64,000 nucleotides of DNA from Trebonia sp963767685 (GTDB taxonomy: Bacteria > Actinomycetota > Actinomycetes > Streptosporangiales > Streptosporangiaceae), in NCBI GenBank assembly GCA_963767685.1, contig CAVYEZ010000005.1, positions 124,001 through 188,000 of the forward strand. Direction: 5' to 3'. The notes beneath the pieces were generated by a model. It was not told the DNA's origin. It saw only the letters and a program-made list of their open reading frames with translations, and made no database searches. Numbering within the stretch: position 1 is the stretch's first letter; the number at the start of each line of letters is the position of its first letter. Positions 25,356-33,225 of the stretch are shown here, in pieces. A program made the position numbers and the translations under genes.

Positions 25356-26483
25356 GTGGCTTTCGTCATCACGCTCACGGACGCGGCCGGCGCCGGCGCC
25401 GTCGGAGGGAAGGCCGCGTCCCTCGGCGAGCTGGCCCGGGCAGGCGTCGCGGTGCCGCCCGGGTTCGCCGTCACCACCGAGGCGTTCACCGCCGCCATGG
25501 CGGCGGTCGACGCGGACGGCACGCTGCGGGCCGGGATCGAGGCGCTGCCCGCCGGCGACGTGGCGCGGATCGCGCGGGCGGCCGCCCGGTTCCGCGCCAT
25601 CGTGGCGGAGGCGGCCCTGCCGTCCGAGGTCGCCGCGGCCGTCGAGGCGGGCTACGCCGCCCTGGGCGGAAGCGCCGGCGGGGACGCACCTGCCGATGTC
25701 GCCGTGCGGTCGTCGGCGACGGTGGAGGACAGCGCGGAAGCGTCTTTCGCGGGCCTGCAAGACACCTACCTCGGCGTATCCGGCGCCGCCGCGGTCCTCG
25801 GCTATGTCCGCCGCTGCTGGGCGTCCATGTACAACGACGAGTCGGTCGCCTACCGCCGCCGCCTCGGCCTGCCCGAGGCCGGGGTGGCGATGGCGGTCGT
25901 CGTGCAGCGCATGGTCGCGCCGCGCGCCGCCGGGGTGATGTTCACCCGCTCCCCGGTCACCGGCGACCGTTCCGTCGTGGCGATCGAGGGCACCTGGGGC
26001 CTGGGCTCGGCGCTCGTCTCCGGCGACGTGACGCCGGACTCGTGGGTCATCAGCAAGATCACCGGCGAGATCACCGCCCGCCGCGTCTCGCCCAAGGCCA
26101 AGGTCCACCGCTACGACCCGGACGGCGGCGCGGCCGGCCCGGGCGGGCAGGCCGAAGTGACGGGCCGGGTGACGGTGCGCGACACTCCGCCGGAGCTGCG
26201 CGAGGCCCCGTGCCTGACCGACGAGGAGATCCGCGCCCTCGCCGCCGTGGGCCGCCGTGTGGAGGGGCACTACGGCGCCCCGCAAGACATCGAGTGGGCC
26301 GTCCTCGACACCCCGTTCGCGCCCGCCACCGGCGACTCCCCCGTCCAGGACGCGGGGTCACGGGTCGTCCTGCTGCAGTCCCGTCCCGAGACGGTCTGGG
26401 CCGCGCGCGACGTCGGAACGGCCGGCGCGCCCAGGCCCCGCGCCGCGGACCACGTCCTCGCCCTGTTCGGGAAGCCACTGTGA
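25356..26483 (+). CDS. PEP-synthase-like ATP-grasp subunit (phenylphosphate-synthase beta-like)
   Basis: 375 residues, GTG directly after the TAA of the preceding gene. This is the PPDK/PEP-synthase N-terminal ATP-binding domain: GGKAASLGELARAGVAVPPG, VRSSATVEDSAEASFAG, VMFTRSPVTGDRSVVAIEGT and LLQSRPET. It lacks any His swivel domain, so it must work with the upstream subunit. Size and split match the two main subunits of anaerobic phenylphosphate synthase, but neighbouring genes are biotin-dependent carboxylase parts, not a UbiD-type phenylphosphate carboxylase. Confidence 0.82.
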   Translation: MAFVITLTDAAGAGAVGGKAASLGELARAGVAVPPGFAVTTEAFTAAMAAVDADGTLRAGIEALPAGDVARIARAAARFRAIVAEAALPSEVAAAVEAGYAALGGSAGGDAPADVAVRSSATVEDSAEASFAGLQDTYLGVSGAAAVLGYVRRCWASMYNDESVAYRRRLGLPEAGVAMAVVVQRMVAPRAAGVMFTRSPVTGDRSVVAIEGTWGLGSALVSGDVTPDSWVISKITGEITARRVSPKAKVHRYDPDGGAAGPGGQAEVTGRVTVRDTPPELREAPCLTDEEIRALAAVGRRVEGHYGAPQDIEWAVLDTPFAPATGDSPVQDAGSRVVLLQSRPETVWAARDVGTAGAPRPRAADHVLALFGKPL

Positions 26484-26538
26484 CCGCGCCGCTCCGGGCA
26501 CCGACCTGCCGGCCGGATCTCTCGGGCAAGGCGAGCGC

Positions 26539-27077
26539 ATGGACCTGACGAACGAGGACGTAGCAGACATCCTGGCGTTGCTCGACTCGCTGCCATACGA
26601 CGCGCTCGACATCGAGACGCCCCGGTTCCGGCTGACGCTGCGGCGCGCCGGCGGAGGCGGATGGACACAAGAGCCGCAGGTCCTCGCCGAGCCCACCATG
26701 GCCACGCCCGCCCCGAACGGCGATTCCGCCCCCTCTACCGCCCCGTCCGACATTTCGGAAACGTCGGCTGACCGTGCGGGCACCGACCGGCCCGGCGGAA
26801 CCGGCCCTGCGAGGGAACCTGACGCCCCGGACGAGCTGGCGGCCGTGACGGCGCCGCTGCCCGGGACGTTCTACCGGGCCCCGCGGCCGGGGCCGGCCCG
26901 TTCGTCCAGGTCGGAGACGAGGTAACCGCTGACACCGTCGTCGCGATCGTCGAGACGATGAAGCTCATGAACTCGGTGCACGCGGGGACGGCAGGCCGGA
27001 TCGCCCGCATCTGCGCGGAGAACGGCGAGTTCGCCCCGCTCGGCTCCACGTTGCTGCTGATCGAGCCGGCCCCGTGA
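26539..27077 (+). pseudogene. biotin carboxyl carrier protein; one frameshift
   Basis: AccB-like carrier. The N-terminus (DVADILALLDSLPYDALDIE) is the usual dimerising helix, then comes a Pro/Ala/Ser linker. The biotinyl domain is interrupted near 26890: VTAPLPGTFYRAPRPG continues one frame over as AGPFVQVGDEVTADTVVAIV and ETMKLMNSVHAGTAGRI. The lysine of ETMKLMN is the biotinylation site. One G is missing from a GGGG run; the restored protein is about 179 residues. It would shuttle carboxybiotin between the biotin carboxylase and carboxyltransferase encoded just downstream. Confidence 0.85.
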
Positions 27078-27107
27078 ACGGGGGCGGCCACCGCGGGCCA
27101 TGCGCAC

Positions 27108-27125
27108 GCGCGACTTGCTGTTATC
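27108..27125 (+). repeat. 18-bp intergenic motif, copy 2
   Basis: GCGCGACTTGCTGTTATC, 16 of 18 identical to the copy at 3343. Lies between the biotin carrier and biotin carboxylase genes, 63 bp from copy 3. GCTG at 27117 can pair with CAGC downstream to form a small hairpin. Confidence 0.6.
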
Positions 27126-27170
27126 CCGGCAGCCGAACGACCTCCGCGACCCCAGATCCACTCGCCGCGA

Positions 27171-27188
27171 GCGCTCCCTGCTGTTATC
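27171..27188 (+). repeat. 18-bp intergenic motif, copy 3
   Basis: GCGCTCCCTGCTGTTATC, 16 of 18 identical to the copy at 3343. TGCTG can pair with CAGCA about 13 nt downstream. It lies in the 193-bp gap before the biotin carboxylase gene. Confidence 0.6.
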
Positions 27189-27270
27189 CAAACGGCAGCA
27201 CGGTCACTGCGCAGCGCAGGCGACCGGGCGGCAAGATGGTGGATACTTTTCGGCCGGACTGGTGCTGGGC

Positions 27271-28716
27271 GTGAGCGGTTCTCGCGTCCTGCGGCGGGTG
27301 CTTGTCGCGAACCGAGGGGAGATCGCCGTGCGGGTCATCCGCACCTGCCGGCGGCTGGGCATCGAGACCGTGCTGACCGTCTCGGACGCCGACGCGGAGT
27401 CATTGCCGGCCCGGCTCGCGGACAAGGTCATCCGCATCGGCCCGGCCCCCGCGTCCGCCAGCTACCTCAGCGTGGACGCCGTCGTCGGCGCGGCCGTCGC
27501 GGCTTGTGTCGACGCGGTGCACCCGGGTTACGGGTTCCTGTCGGAGAACGCGCGGCTGGCGCGGGCCTGCGCGGCGGCGGGCATCGTGTTCATCGGGCCG
27601 GATCCCGGCGTGCTCGAGGCTACCGGGGACAAGCTGGCCGCCCGCGAGCACGCGATCGCCGCGGGCCTCCCGGTTCTCCCCGGCGGGACCGGCGTGGGCG
27701 CGATGGAGCCGGCCGGGCCGATCGGGTACCCGGTGCTCGTGAAGGCCGCCGGGGGCGGCGGCGGGCGCGGGCTGCGGGTCGTGCGCGATCCCGCGGAGCT
27801 TGAGCACGCCGTCGCGGTCGCCAGCGCCGAGGCCGCCGCCGCGTTCGGCGATCCCCGGGTGTACCTGGAGCGCTACGTCGAGCGCGGGCGGCACGTCGAG
27901 GTGCAGCTCATCGGCGACGGCGAGCACGTCATCCACCTGGGCGACCGGGACTGCTCGGTGCAGCGGCGTTACCAGAAGCTCATCGAGGAGGCACCCGCCC
28001 CGTCCCTCGGTGACGGCCTGCGGGAACGGCTCCGCGCGGCGGCGGTCTCGCTCGGCGAGCGGCTCCGCTACCGGGGCGCGGGCACGGTCGAGTTCCTCGT
28101 CGGCGCCGGCCCGGGCAGTACCGGCAGCACGGGCGGCACCAGCGGTGGCGAGTTCTACTTCCTCGAGGTCAACGCCCGGATCCAGGTCGAGCACCCGGTC
28201 ACCGAGGCGGTCACCGGCGTCGACATCGTGGCCGAGCAGATCGCCATCGCCGAGGGCCGGCCGCTGCGGCTGAAGCAGGCGGACGTCACCATCGCCGGCC
28301 ACGCGATCGAGGTCAGGCTCAACGCCGAGGACCCGGAGGCGGACTTCCGCCCGAGCCCCGGCACGATCAGCCGGGCCGTCTTTCCCGCGGGCGACGGCGT
28401 CCGGGTGGACACCCACCTGCAGGCGGGCGCGACCGTGCCGCCTTACTACGACTCCCTGCTCGCGAAGGTCATCGCGCACGCCGGGGACCGCGACGGCGCT
28501 CGCAGGGCGCTGCGCGATGCCCTGGACCGGTGCGTCATCGACGGCGTCACCACCAACCTTGGCCTGCAGCGCGCCCTGCTCGCCGACGCCGAGTTCGCGG
28601 CCGGGGGGATCGACACCGGTTACCTCGCCCGCCTGCTCGGGCGCCGCCGGGAGGGTAACGGGGGGCGAGACGAGGAACCCGCGGTCGTTCGGAATCCTGG
28701 AGACGGAGATGGCTGA
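27271..28716 (+). CDS. biotin carboxylase subunit
   Basis: 481 residues from GTG 27271. AccC landmarks: RVLVANRGEIAVRVIRTCRR, HPGYGFLSENARLARAC, the glycine-rich ATP lid KAAGGGGGRGLRVV, the HLGDRDCSVQRRYQK block and EVNARIQVEHPVTEAVTG. It carboxylates biotin on the carrier protein using ATP and bicarbonate. It ends without a carrier domain, consistent with the separate carrier gene, and overlaps the carboxyltransferase start by 8 nt (ATGGCTGA). The start is uncertain because no good ribosome binding site was found; an upstream in-frame ATG (27100) would include the 18-bp motifs and is unlikely. Confidence 0.92.
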   Translation: MSGSRVLRRVLVANRGEIAVRVIRTCRRLGIETVLTVSDADAESLPARLADKVIRIGPAPASASYLSVDAVVGAAVAACVDAVHPGYGFLSENARLARACAAAGIVFIGPDPGVLEATGDKLAAREHAIAAGLPVLPGGTGVGAMEPAGPIGYPVLVKAAGGGGGRGLRVVRDPAELEHAVAVASAEAAAAFGDPRVYLERYVERGRHVEVQLIGDGEHVIHLGDRDCSVQRRYQKLIEEAPAPSLGDGLRERLRAAAVSLGERLRYRGAGTVEFLVGAGPGSTGSTGGTSGGEFYFLEVNARIQVEHPVTEAVTGVDIVAEQIAIAEGRPLRLKQADVTIAGHAIEVRLNAEDPEADFRPSPGTISRAVFPAGDGVRVDTHLQAGATVPPYYDSLLAKVIAHAGDRDGARRALRDALDRCVIDGVTTNLGLQRALLADAEFAAGGIDTGYLARLLGRRREGNGGRDEEPAVVRNPGDGDG

Positions 28717-30139
28717 GATCAGGCTTGTCGACGTGTCGCTGCGGGACGGTAACCAGTCGCTGTGGGGGGCGACCGGGCTGCGCACCGCGCACATCGCGAC
28801 GATCGCGCCGCTGCTCGGCCGGGTCGGGTTCCGTGCGCTCGACTACTCCTCGTCCACCGCGATGGGCGTGTCCGTGCGGACGCACCGGGAAGACCCGTGG
28901 GCGCTGCTGCGGATCAGCCGGGCCGCGATGCCGGACACGCCGCTGCAGTTCATCGGCACCGGGTTCCGGTTCATCTCCTGGGAGCGGGCCCACCCGGAGG
29001 TGATCGAGCTCGTCTACCGCTGCCTGGTCCGCAACGGCATGGACCGGTTCGTGGTGCTCGACCCGTCGCACGACATGGACGCCGCGCGGGCGACCGCGCG
29101 GGTCGCCAAGAAGGCCGGGGGCGCCGAGGTCATCGGAGCCCTGACCTACACGATCTCAAAAGTGCACGACGACGCCTTCTACGCGGGCATCGCCGCCGCC
29201 TACCGCGACTGCCGGGACATCGACCGCGCCTACATCAAGGACCCGGCGGGCATCCTCACCCCGGACCGCGCGCGGACGCTGATCCCCGCCGTCCGGGCGG
29301 CGCTCGGCGGCAAGCCGCTCGAGCTGCACTCGCACGCCACCCTCGGGCTGTCCCAGCTCACCTGCCTCGTCGCGGCCGAGCTCGGGGTGCACGTGCTCCA
29401 GGTCGGGTGCGGGGCACTCGGCAACGGCAGCTCACTGCCCGACGCCGAGCGGCTGGCCGCCAACCTGCGCGCCAGCGGGCACGCCGTCGACGTCGACGAC
29501 CGGCTGCTGGCCGCCGTCGCCAGGTACTTCGACCGGCTCGCGGCGGCCGAGGGGCTTCCGCCGGGAAGACCGGGCGCCTTCGACGCGGCGTTCATGGATC
29601 ACCAGCTCGCCGGCGGGGTCCTGTCGACGACCAGGCGGCAGCTCGCCGAGATCGGGCTCGCGGACCGGTTCGACGCGCTCATGGCCGAGATCGCCCAGGT
29701 CCGCGCCGAGCTCGGCTACCCCATCATGGTCACCCCGTACCCGCAGATGGTGATCGGGCAGGCCCTCGCCAACCTGCTGTCGTCCCAGGCGGGGAACCCG
29801 CGCTACGACAACGTGCCCGACCAGGTGATCAGGTACGCGCTCGGCACCTTCGGCAAGCCGACCGCGCCGGTCGAGCCCTGGGTCCTGGACAAGGTGCTCG
29901 GCCGGCCGCGCGCGGCCGAGCTGGCCGACGAGCGGCCGCCGCTTGACGTCGCGGAGCTGCGGCAGCGGTTCGGCGCGCGGATCAGCGAAGAGGAGCTGGC
30001 GCTGCGCTTCGGGATGCCGGGCGCGGAAGTCGACGCGATGATCGCCGCCGGCCCCGCGGTCACCCACTACAACCCGGACACGGTGCCGGTGCTCACGCTG
30101 CTGCGGTCCCTGGCAGCCGGCCGGCCGCGCGGGAGCTGA
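28709..30139 (+). CDS. biotin-dependent carboxyltransferase, pyruvate-carboxylase-like, altered substrate site
   Basis: 476 residues; GGAGACGGAG precedes the ATG. HMGL/PYC TIM barrel with VDVSLRDGNQSL (metal and biotin-site Arg12, Asp13, Gln16), the carbamylated-lysine motif I176-K177-D178 and the metal ligands H207-S-H209. By eye, positions that bind pyruvate in pyruvate carboxylase differ: the FRxFDxLN arginine is Val115 (RFVVLDPSH), the usual HTHDTSG reads HSHATLG, and PGGQxTNL reads AGGVLSTT. The catalytic machinery is kept but the acceptor is probably not pyruvate. Context points to a ketone or its enol phosphate. Confidence 0.85.
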   Translation: MAEIRLVDVSLRDGNQSLWGATGLRTAHIATIAPLLGRVGFRALDYSSSTAMGVSVRTHREDPWALLRISRAAMPDTPLQFIGTGFRFISWERAHPEVIELVYRCLVRNGMDRFVVLDPSHDMDAARATARVAKKAGGAEVIGALTYTISKVHDDAFYAGIAAAYRDCRDIDRAYIKDPAGILTPDRARTLIPAVRAALGGKPLELHSHATLGLSQLTCLVAAELGVHVLQVGCGALGNGSSLPDAERLAANLRASGHAVDVDDRLLAAVARYFDRLAAAEGLPPGRPGAFDAAFMDHQLAGGVLSTTRRQLAEIGLADRFDALMAEIAQVRAELGYPIMVTPYPQMVIGQALANLLSSQAGNPRYDNVPDQVIRYALGTFGKPTAPVEPWVLDKVLGRPRAAELADERPPLDVAELRQRFGARISEEELALRFGMPGAEVDAMIAAGPAVTHYNPDTVPVLTLLRSLAAGRPRGS

Positions 30140-30200
30140 CGGTGGACAAGCCGGGGTTCCGGCTGTCGCTGCGGAGCGACTCCGCGCTGAAGGGAGCTTC

Positions 30201-31154
30201 ATGAACGCCGCGCCCGCTAACACTGGCTCCTCAGACGCCGGCTCCGCAAGCCCAGGGGACCCGGCTGAGGCACTGCGCCGGCTACGGGACGCGCGCGGGT
30301 TCATCTTCGACATGGACGGCACCCTCGCGCTCGGCGACCGGGCCAACCACGGGCTGACCCCGCTGCCTGGCGCCGTGGAGATGCTGCGCTGGGTGCGCGG
30401 GCGCCGCCTGCCGTACCTGGTCTTCACGAACGGCACTAACCGCAGCCCCGCGCACTTCGCCGCCGTGCTCCGCGACGCCGGCCTCGACGTGCCGGACGAC
30501 CAGATGATGACCCCGGCATCGAGCGCCGTCGTCATGTTCACCAGGCGCGGCTACAAGCGGGTCATGGTGCTCGGCGGCGAGGGGCTCACCGGGCCGCTGC
30601 GCGAGGCGGGCATTGAGGTCGTGCCCCCGGCCGACGCCCCCGGGTTTCCAAACGCGGACGGCAACCGCCCGGCGCGCGAGCCCGCCGCCGTGGACGCGGT
30701 GCTCGTCGGCTGGTTCCGCGAGTTCACCATGTCCCACCTGGAGGCGGCCTGCCAGGCCGTCTGGTCGGGCGCGAGCCTGTACAGCGCGTCCGAGACCCCG
30801 TTCTTCGCCGCGGCGGGCGGGCGGGCCCTCGGCACGTCCCGGGCGATCTCCGCGATGATCCGGTCGGTCACCGGCTGCCGTCTGACCGTCACGGGCAAGC
30901 CGTCGCCCGACGCGCTGCGCGCCGCCGCCGCCCGGCTGGGCGTCCCCGCGCGGGACCTGGTGGTCGTCGGCGACGACCCGCTTCTCGAGGTGCCGATGGC
31001 GCACCGCGGCCACGCCCTCGCCGTCGCCGTCCAGACCGGGCTGTCCGGCCCCGGCGCCTACGATCACCTGCCGCCCGCGAAGCGGCCGCACCTCCACCTG
31101 CGCGGCATCGACGAGCTGCTGTCCCTGTGCCAAGAACAAGACCAAAGCCGTTAG
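30201..31154 (+). CDS. HAD family phosphatase (NagD-like)
   Basis: 317 residues; ribosome binding site GAAGGGAG. Motif I is D37-M-D-G-T41, motif II VFTNGTN, motif III VTGKPSPDA, motif IV VVVGDDPLLEV, with the large C2 cap typical of NagD and p-nitrophenylphosphatase-like enzymes. It follows the carboxyltransferase gene closely; a tiny 20-codon frame (30142-30204) overlaps its start and may couple translation. It may dephosphorylate a pathway intermediate or act in general phosphate-ester clean-up. Confidence 0.88.
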   Translation: MNAAPANTGSSDAGSASPGDPAEALRRLRDARGFIFDMDGTLALGDRANHGLTPLPGAVEMLRWVRGRRLPYLVFTNGTNRSPAHFAAVLRDAGLDVPDDQMMTPASSAVVMFTRRGYKRVMVLGGEGLTGPLREAGIEVVPPADAPGFPNADGNRPAREPAAVDAVLVGWFREFTMSHLEAACQAVWSGASLYSASETPFFAAAGGRALGTSRAISAMIRSVTGCRLTVTGKPSPDALRAAAARLGVPARDLVVVGDDPLLEVPMAHRGHALAVAVQTGLSGPGAYDHLPPAKRPHLHLRGIDELLSLCQEQDQSR

Positions 31155-31208
31155 CCCGAACGACTGCGTGCTTCGCCCTCACCGCCACCCATCTTCTGGA
31201 GGAACAGC

Positions 31209-32168
31209 ATGACGGACATGCGTGCCGTTGGCTTCACCGAGTTCGGCGACCCTTCTGTCCTCGGTATCGTCACGGTGCCGAGGCCGTCGCCCGGACCCGG
31301 GCAGGTCCTCGTGAAGGTCGCGGCGGCCACGGTGAACCCGACGGACCTCGGCTTCCGGCTGGGCGGGAGGCCGGTGCCCGACGGCGTCGAGCCGCCCTAC
31401 ATCCCCGGCATGGACCTGGCTGGCGTCATCGAGGAAACCGGCCCCGACGTGCCGGGCTGGCACGCGGGCGACCGGGTGATGGCCGCGGTCGCCCCGATGG
31501 TGCCGGGCGGCGGCGCGCAGGCGGAGTACCGGGTGGTTGCCGAGGACCAGCTCGCCAAGGTGCCCGGCGGGTGGTCGCTGATCCAGGCGGCCACGCTGCC
31601 GATGAACGGCATGACGGTGCGCACCGCCCTGGACATGCTGGCCCTGCCGCCCGGCGGCATCCTCGCGGTGACCGGCTCGGCTGGCTGCGTTGGCCAGTAC
31701 GCGATCCAGCTCGGCCGGCACGCGGGCCTGACCGTGATCGGCGACGCGAAGCCGGAGGACGAGGCGCTGTGCCAGTCGTTCGGCGCGCACCGCGTCCTGC
31801 CGCGCGGGGAGGCCATGGCCGCCGCCGTCCGCGAGCTGTACCCCGACGGGGTGGACGCGGTCCTCGACGCCGCGCTGCTCGGCCCTGCGATCCTGCCCGC
31901 GGTGCGCGACGGCGGCCAGCTGCTCGCGGTCCGCCCCTACCAGGGGCCGACGGAGGACGGCAAGGCCGAGCGGGACATCACCGTCCAGGTAGTCCTCGTC
32001 GGCCGCCACCTGCACGAGGGTCACCACATCGCCGAGCTCGCCGACCTGGTCGACAGGGGCGTGCTGACGCTGCGGGTCGCCGACGTGATCCCGGCCGCGC
32101 AGGCGGCGGACGCGCACCGGCGGCTCGCGGCCGGCGGGGTCCGCGGCCGCCTGGTGCTGACCTTCTGA
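31209..32168 (+). CDS. NADPH:quinone-reductase-like (MDR family) oxidoreductase
   Basis: 319 residues; strong site GGAGGAAC before the ATG. GroES-like N-domain (NPTDLGFRLGGRPVPDG, PGMDLAGVIEETG) and Rossmann domain with VTGSAGCVGQYAIQLG. It has no structural-zinc cysteine cluster, so it is a zinc-free quinone oxidoreductase or crotonyl/enoyl reductase-like member. Substrate unknown. Confidence 0.9.
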   Translation: MTDMRAVGFTEFGDPSVLGIVTVPRPSPGPGQVLVKVAAATVNPTDLGFRLGGRPVPDGVEPPYIPGMDLAGVIEETGPDVPGWHAGDRVMAAVAPMVPGGGAQAEYRVVAEDQLAKVPGGWSLIQAATLPMNGMTVRTALDMLALPPGGILAVTGSAGCVGQYAIQLGRHAGLTVIGDAKPEDEALCQSFGAHRVLPRGEAMAAAVRELYPDGVDAVLDAALLGPAILPAVRDGGQLLAVRPYQGPTEDGKAERDITVQVVLVGRHLHEGHHIAELADLVDRGVLTLRVADVIPAAQAADAHRRLAAGGVRGRLVLTF

Positions 32169-32340
32169 AAGCAGCCGCGGGTCAGTGCGCAGGCCGGCCT
32201 CCAGGGCCGCGGGCACCTCGCTGCCAGGACCCGCCCGGGCGCACTCCTGGTCGTGGAGAGCTGTTCGCTGCCCATTGGTGGCGGTTGCCTCCCCGCCCGG
32301 CTACCGTTCACCTTGAACGAGTATCGGAGGGAAGATCACG

Positions 32341-33063
32341 TTGCCGTTCAAGGCCGAAGACACAGTGATCGTGGTATCCGGCGGCATCGGCCAAGGCGAG
32401 CTAGAAGGCGTCCCCATCCCGTCGGCCCGGCACGTCATAGCGGCCGACAGCGGCGCGGCGACCGCGTTCGAACTCGGCCTTAGGGTCGATGAGCTCATCG
32501 GTGACCTCGATTCGGCATCGCCGGAGCAGCAGGCGCGAGTCATGGAGTCCGGCGGGCTTATACACCGCCATCCGGAGGCGAAGGACGCCACCGACCTTGA
32601 GCTGGCACTAGCTGCCGCGGTTACTCAGGAGCCACCCCCTAAGCGCATAGTTGTCCTCGGCGGGGTCGGCGGGCGCTACGACCACCAGTTTGCCGGCACC
32701 ATGCTCCTCGCGGCGGAAAGCTGGGCCGGCGCCGACGCTACGGGCATACACGTCGAGGCCCGGCTCGGCCGAGCGAAAGTCACCGTCATCCGCAGCCGTG
32801 CGGTCATCGAGGCCACGGCACCAGGGGAACTCGTTTCCCTGGTGGCAGTCCTCGGCGTGGCGCACGGCGTGACCGCCTCCGGCCTGCTCTACGAGCTACG
32901 GGGAAACGACTTGAGGCCGGGCAGCAGCCTAGGCGTCAGCAACGAGTTCGTTCAGACCAGGGCCACGGTCGCTGTCTCCGAAGGCGTCATCCTGGCGATT
33001 CAGCCAGGCGAGATTGGTACTCATTACCTAAGCCGCAAGGTAAATGCCTCCTCTCTCCCCTGA
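32341..33063 (+). CDS. thiamine pyrophosphokinase family protein
   Basis: 240 residues, TTG start with GGAGGGAAG 6-7 nt upstream. The diagnostic motif AADSGAATAFELGLRVDELI, then GDLDS, and KDATDLELAL are those of thiamine diphosphokinase, which transfers pyrophosphate from ATP to thiamine. It also has the C-terminal beta-domain (SNEF...TRATVAVSEGVILAI). Not linked to thiamine biosynthesis genes here. Confidence 0.88.
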   Translation: MPFKAEDTVIVVSGGIGQGELEGVPIPSARHVIAADSGAATAFELGLRVDELIGDLDSASPEQQARVMESGGLIHRHPEAKDATDLELALAAAVTQEPPPKRIVVLGGVGGRYDHQFAGTMLLAAESWAGADATGIHVEARLGRAKVTVIRSRAVIEATAPGELVSLVAVLGVAHGVTASGLLYELRGNDLRPGSSLGVSNEFVQTRATVAVSEGVILAIQPGEIGTHYLSRKVNASSLP

Positions 33064-33225
33064 AGCGCCCGGATGCTGGCGACGCAATCCGCGTTCTGCA
33101 GAATCCTCCGCCAGGCGTCCGCGCGGGGCCGCGGTGGGCCATGACAACATGGTCCCGGTTAGCCCGATGAGCTGGGACCAGACGGCGCCATGCGGGTGGC
33201 CGCCCCAGGGCGCGATCGGTTGGCG

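Noticed and set aside
23511..26285. 924-codon open frame on the minus strand opposite the kinase subunits
   Set aside because: Low-complexity Arg/Gly/Val-rich translation, no motifs, and exactly opposite well-supported genes; a by-product of G+C-biased codon third positions. The same applies to other long antisense frames such as 15420-17429 and 5460-6995.
27108..27200. tRNA or small structured RNA around the repeated 18-bp motifs
   Set aside because: Only 4-5 bp hairpins form; no acceptor stem, T-arm or anticodon arm can be drawn.
30142..30204. 20-residue open frame before the HAD phosphatase
   Set aside because: Has a GTG start and overlaps the next start codon, but is too short and without recognisable sequence to call a gene; mentioned only as possible translational coupling.
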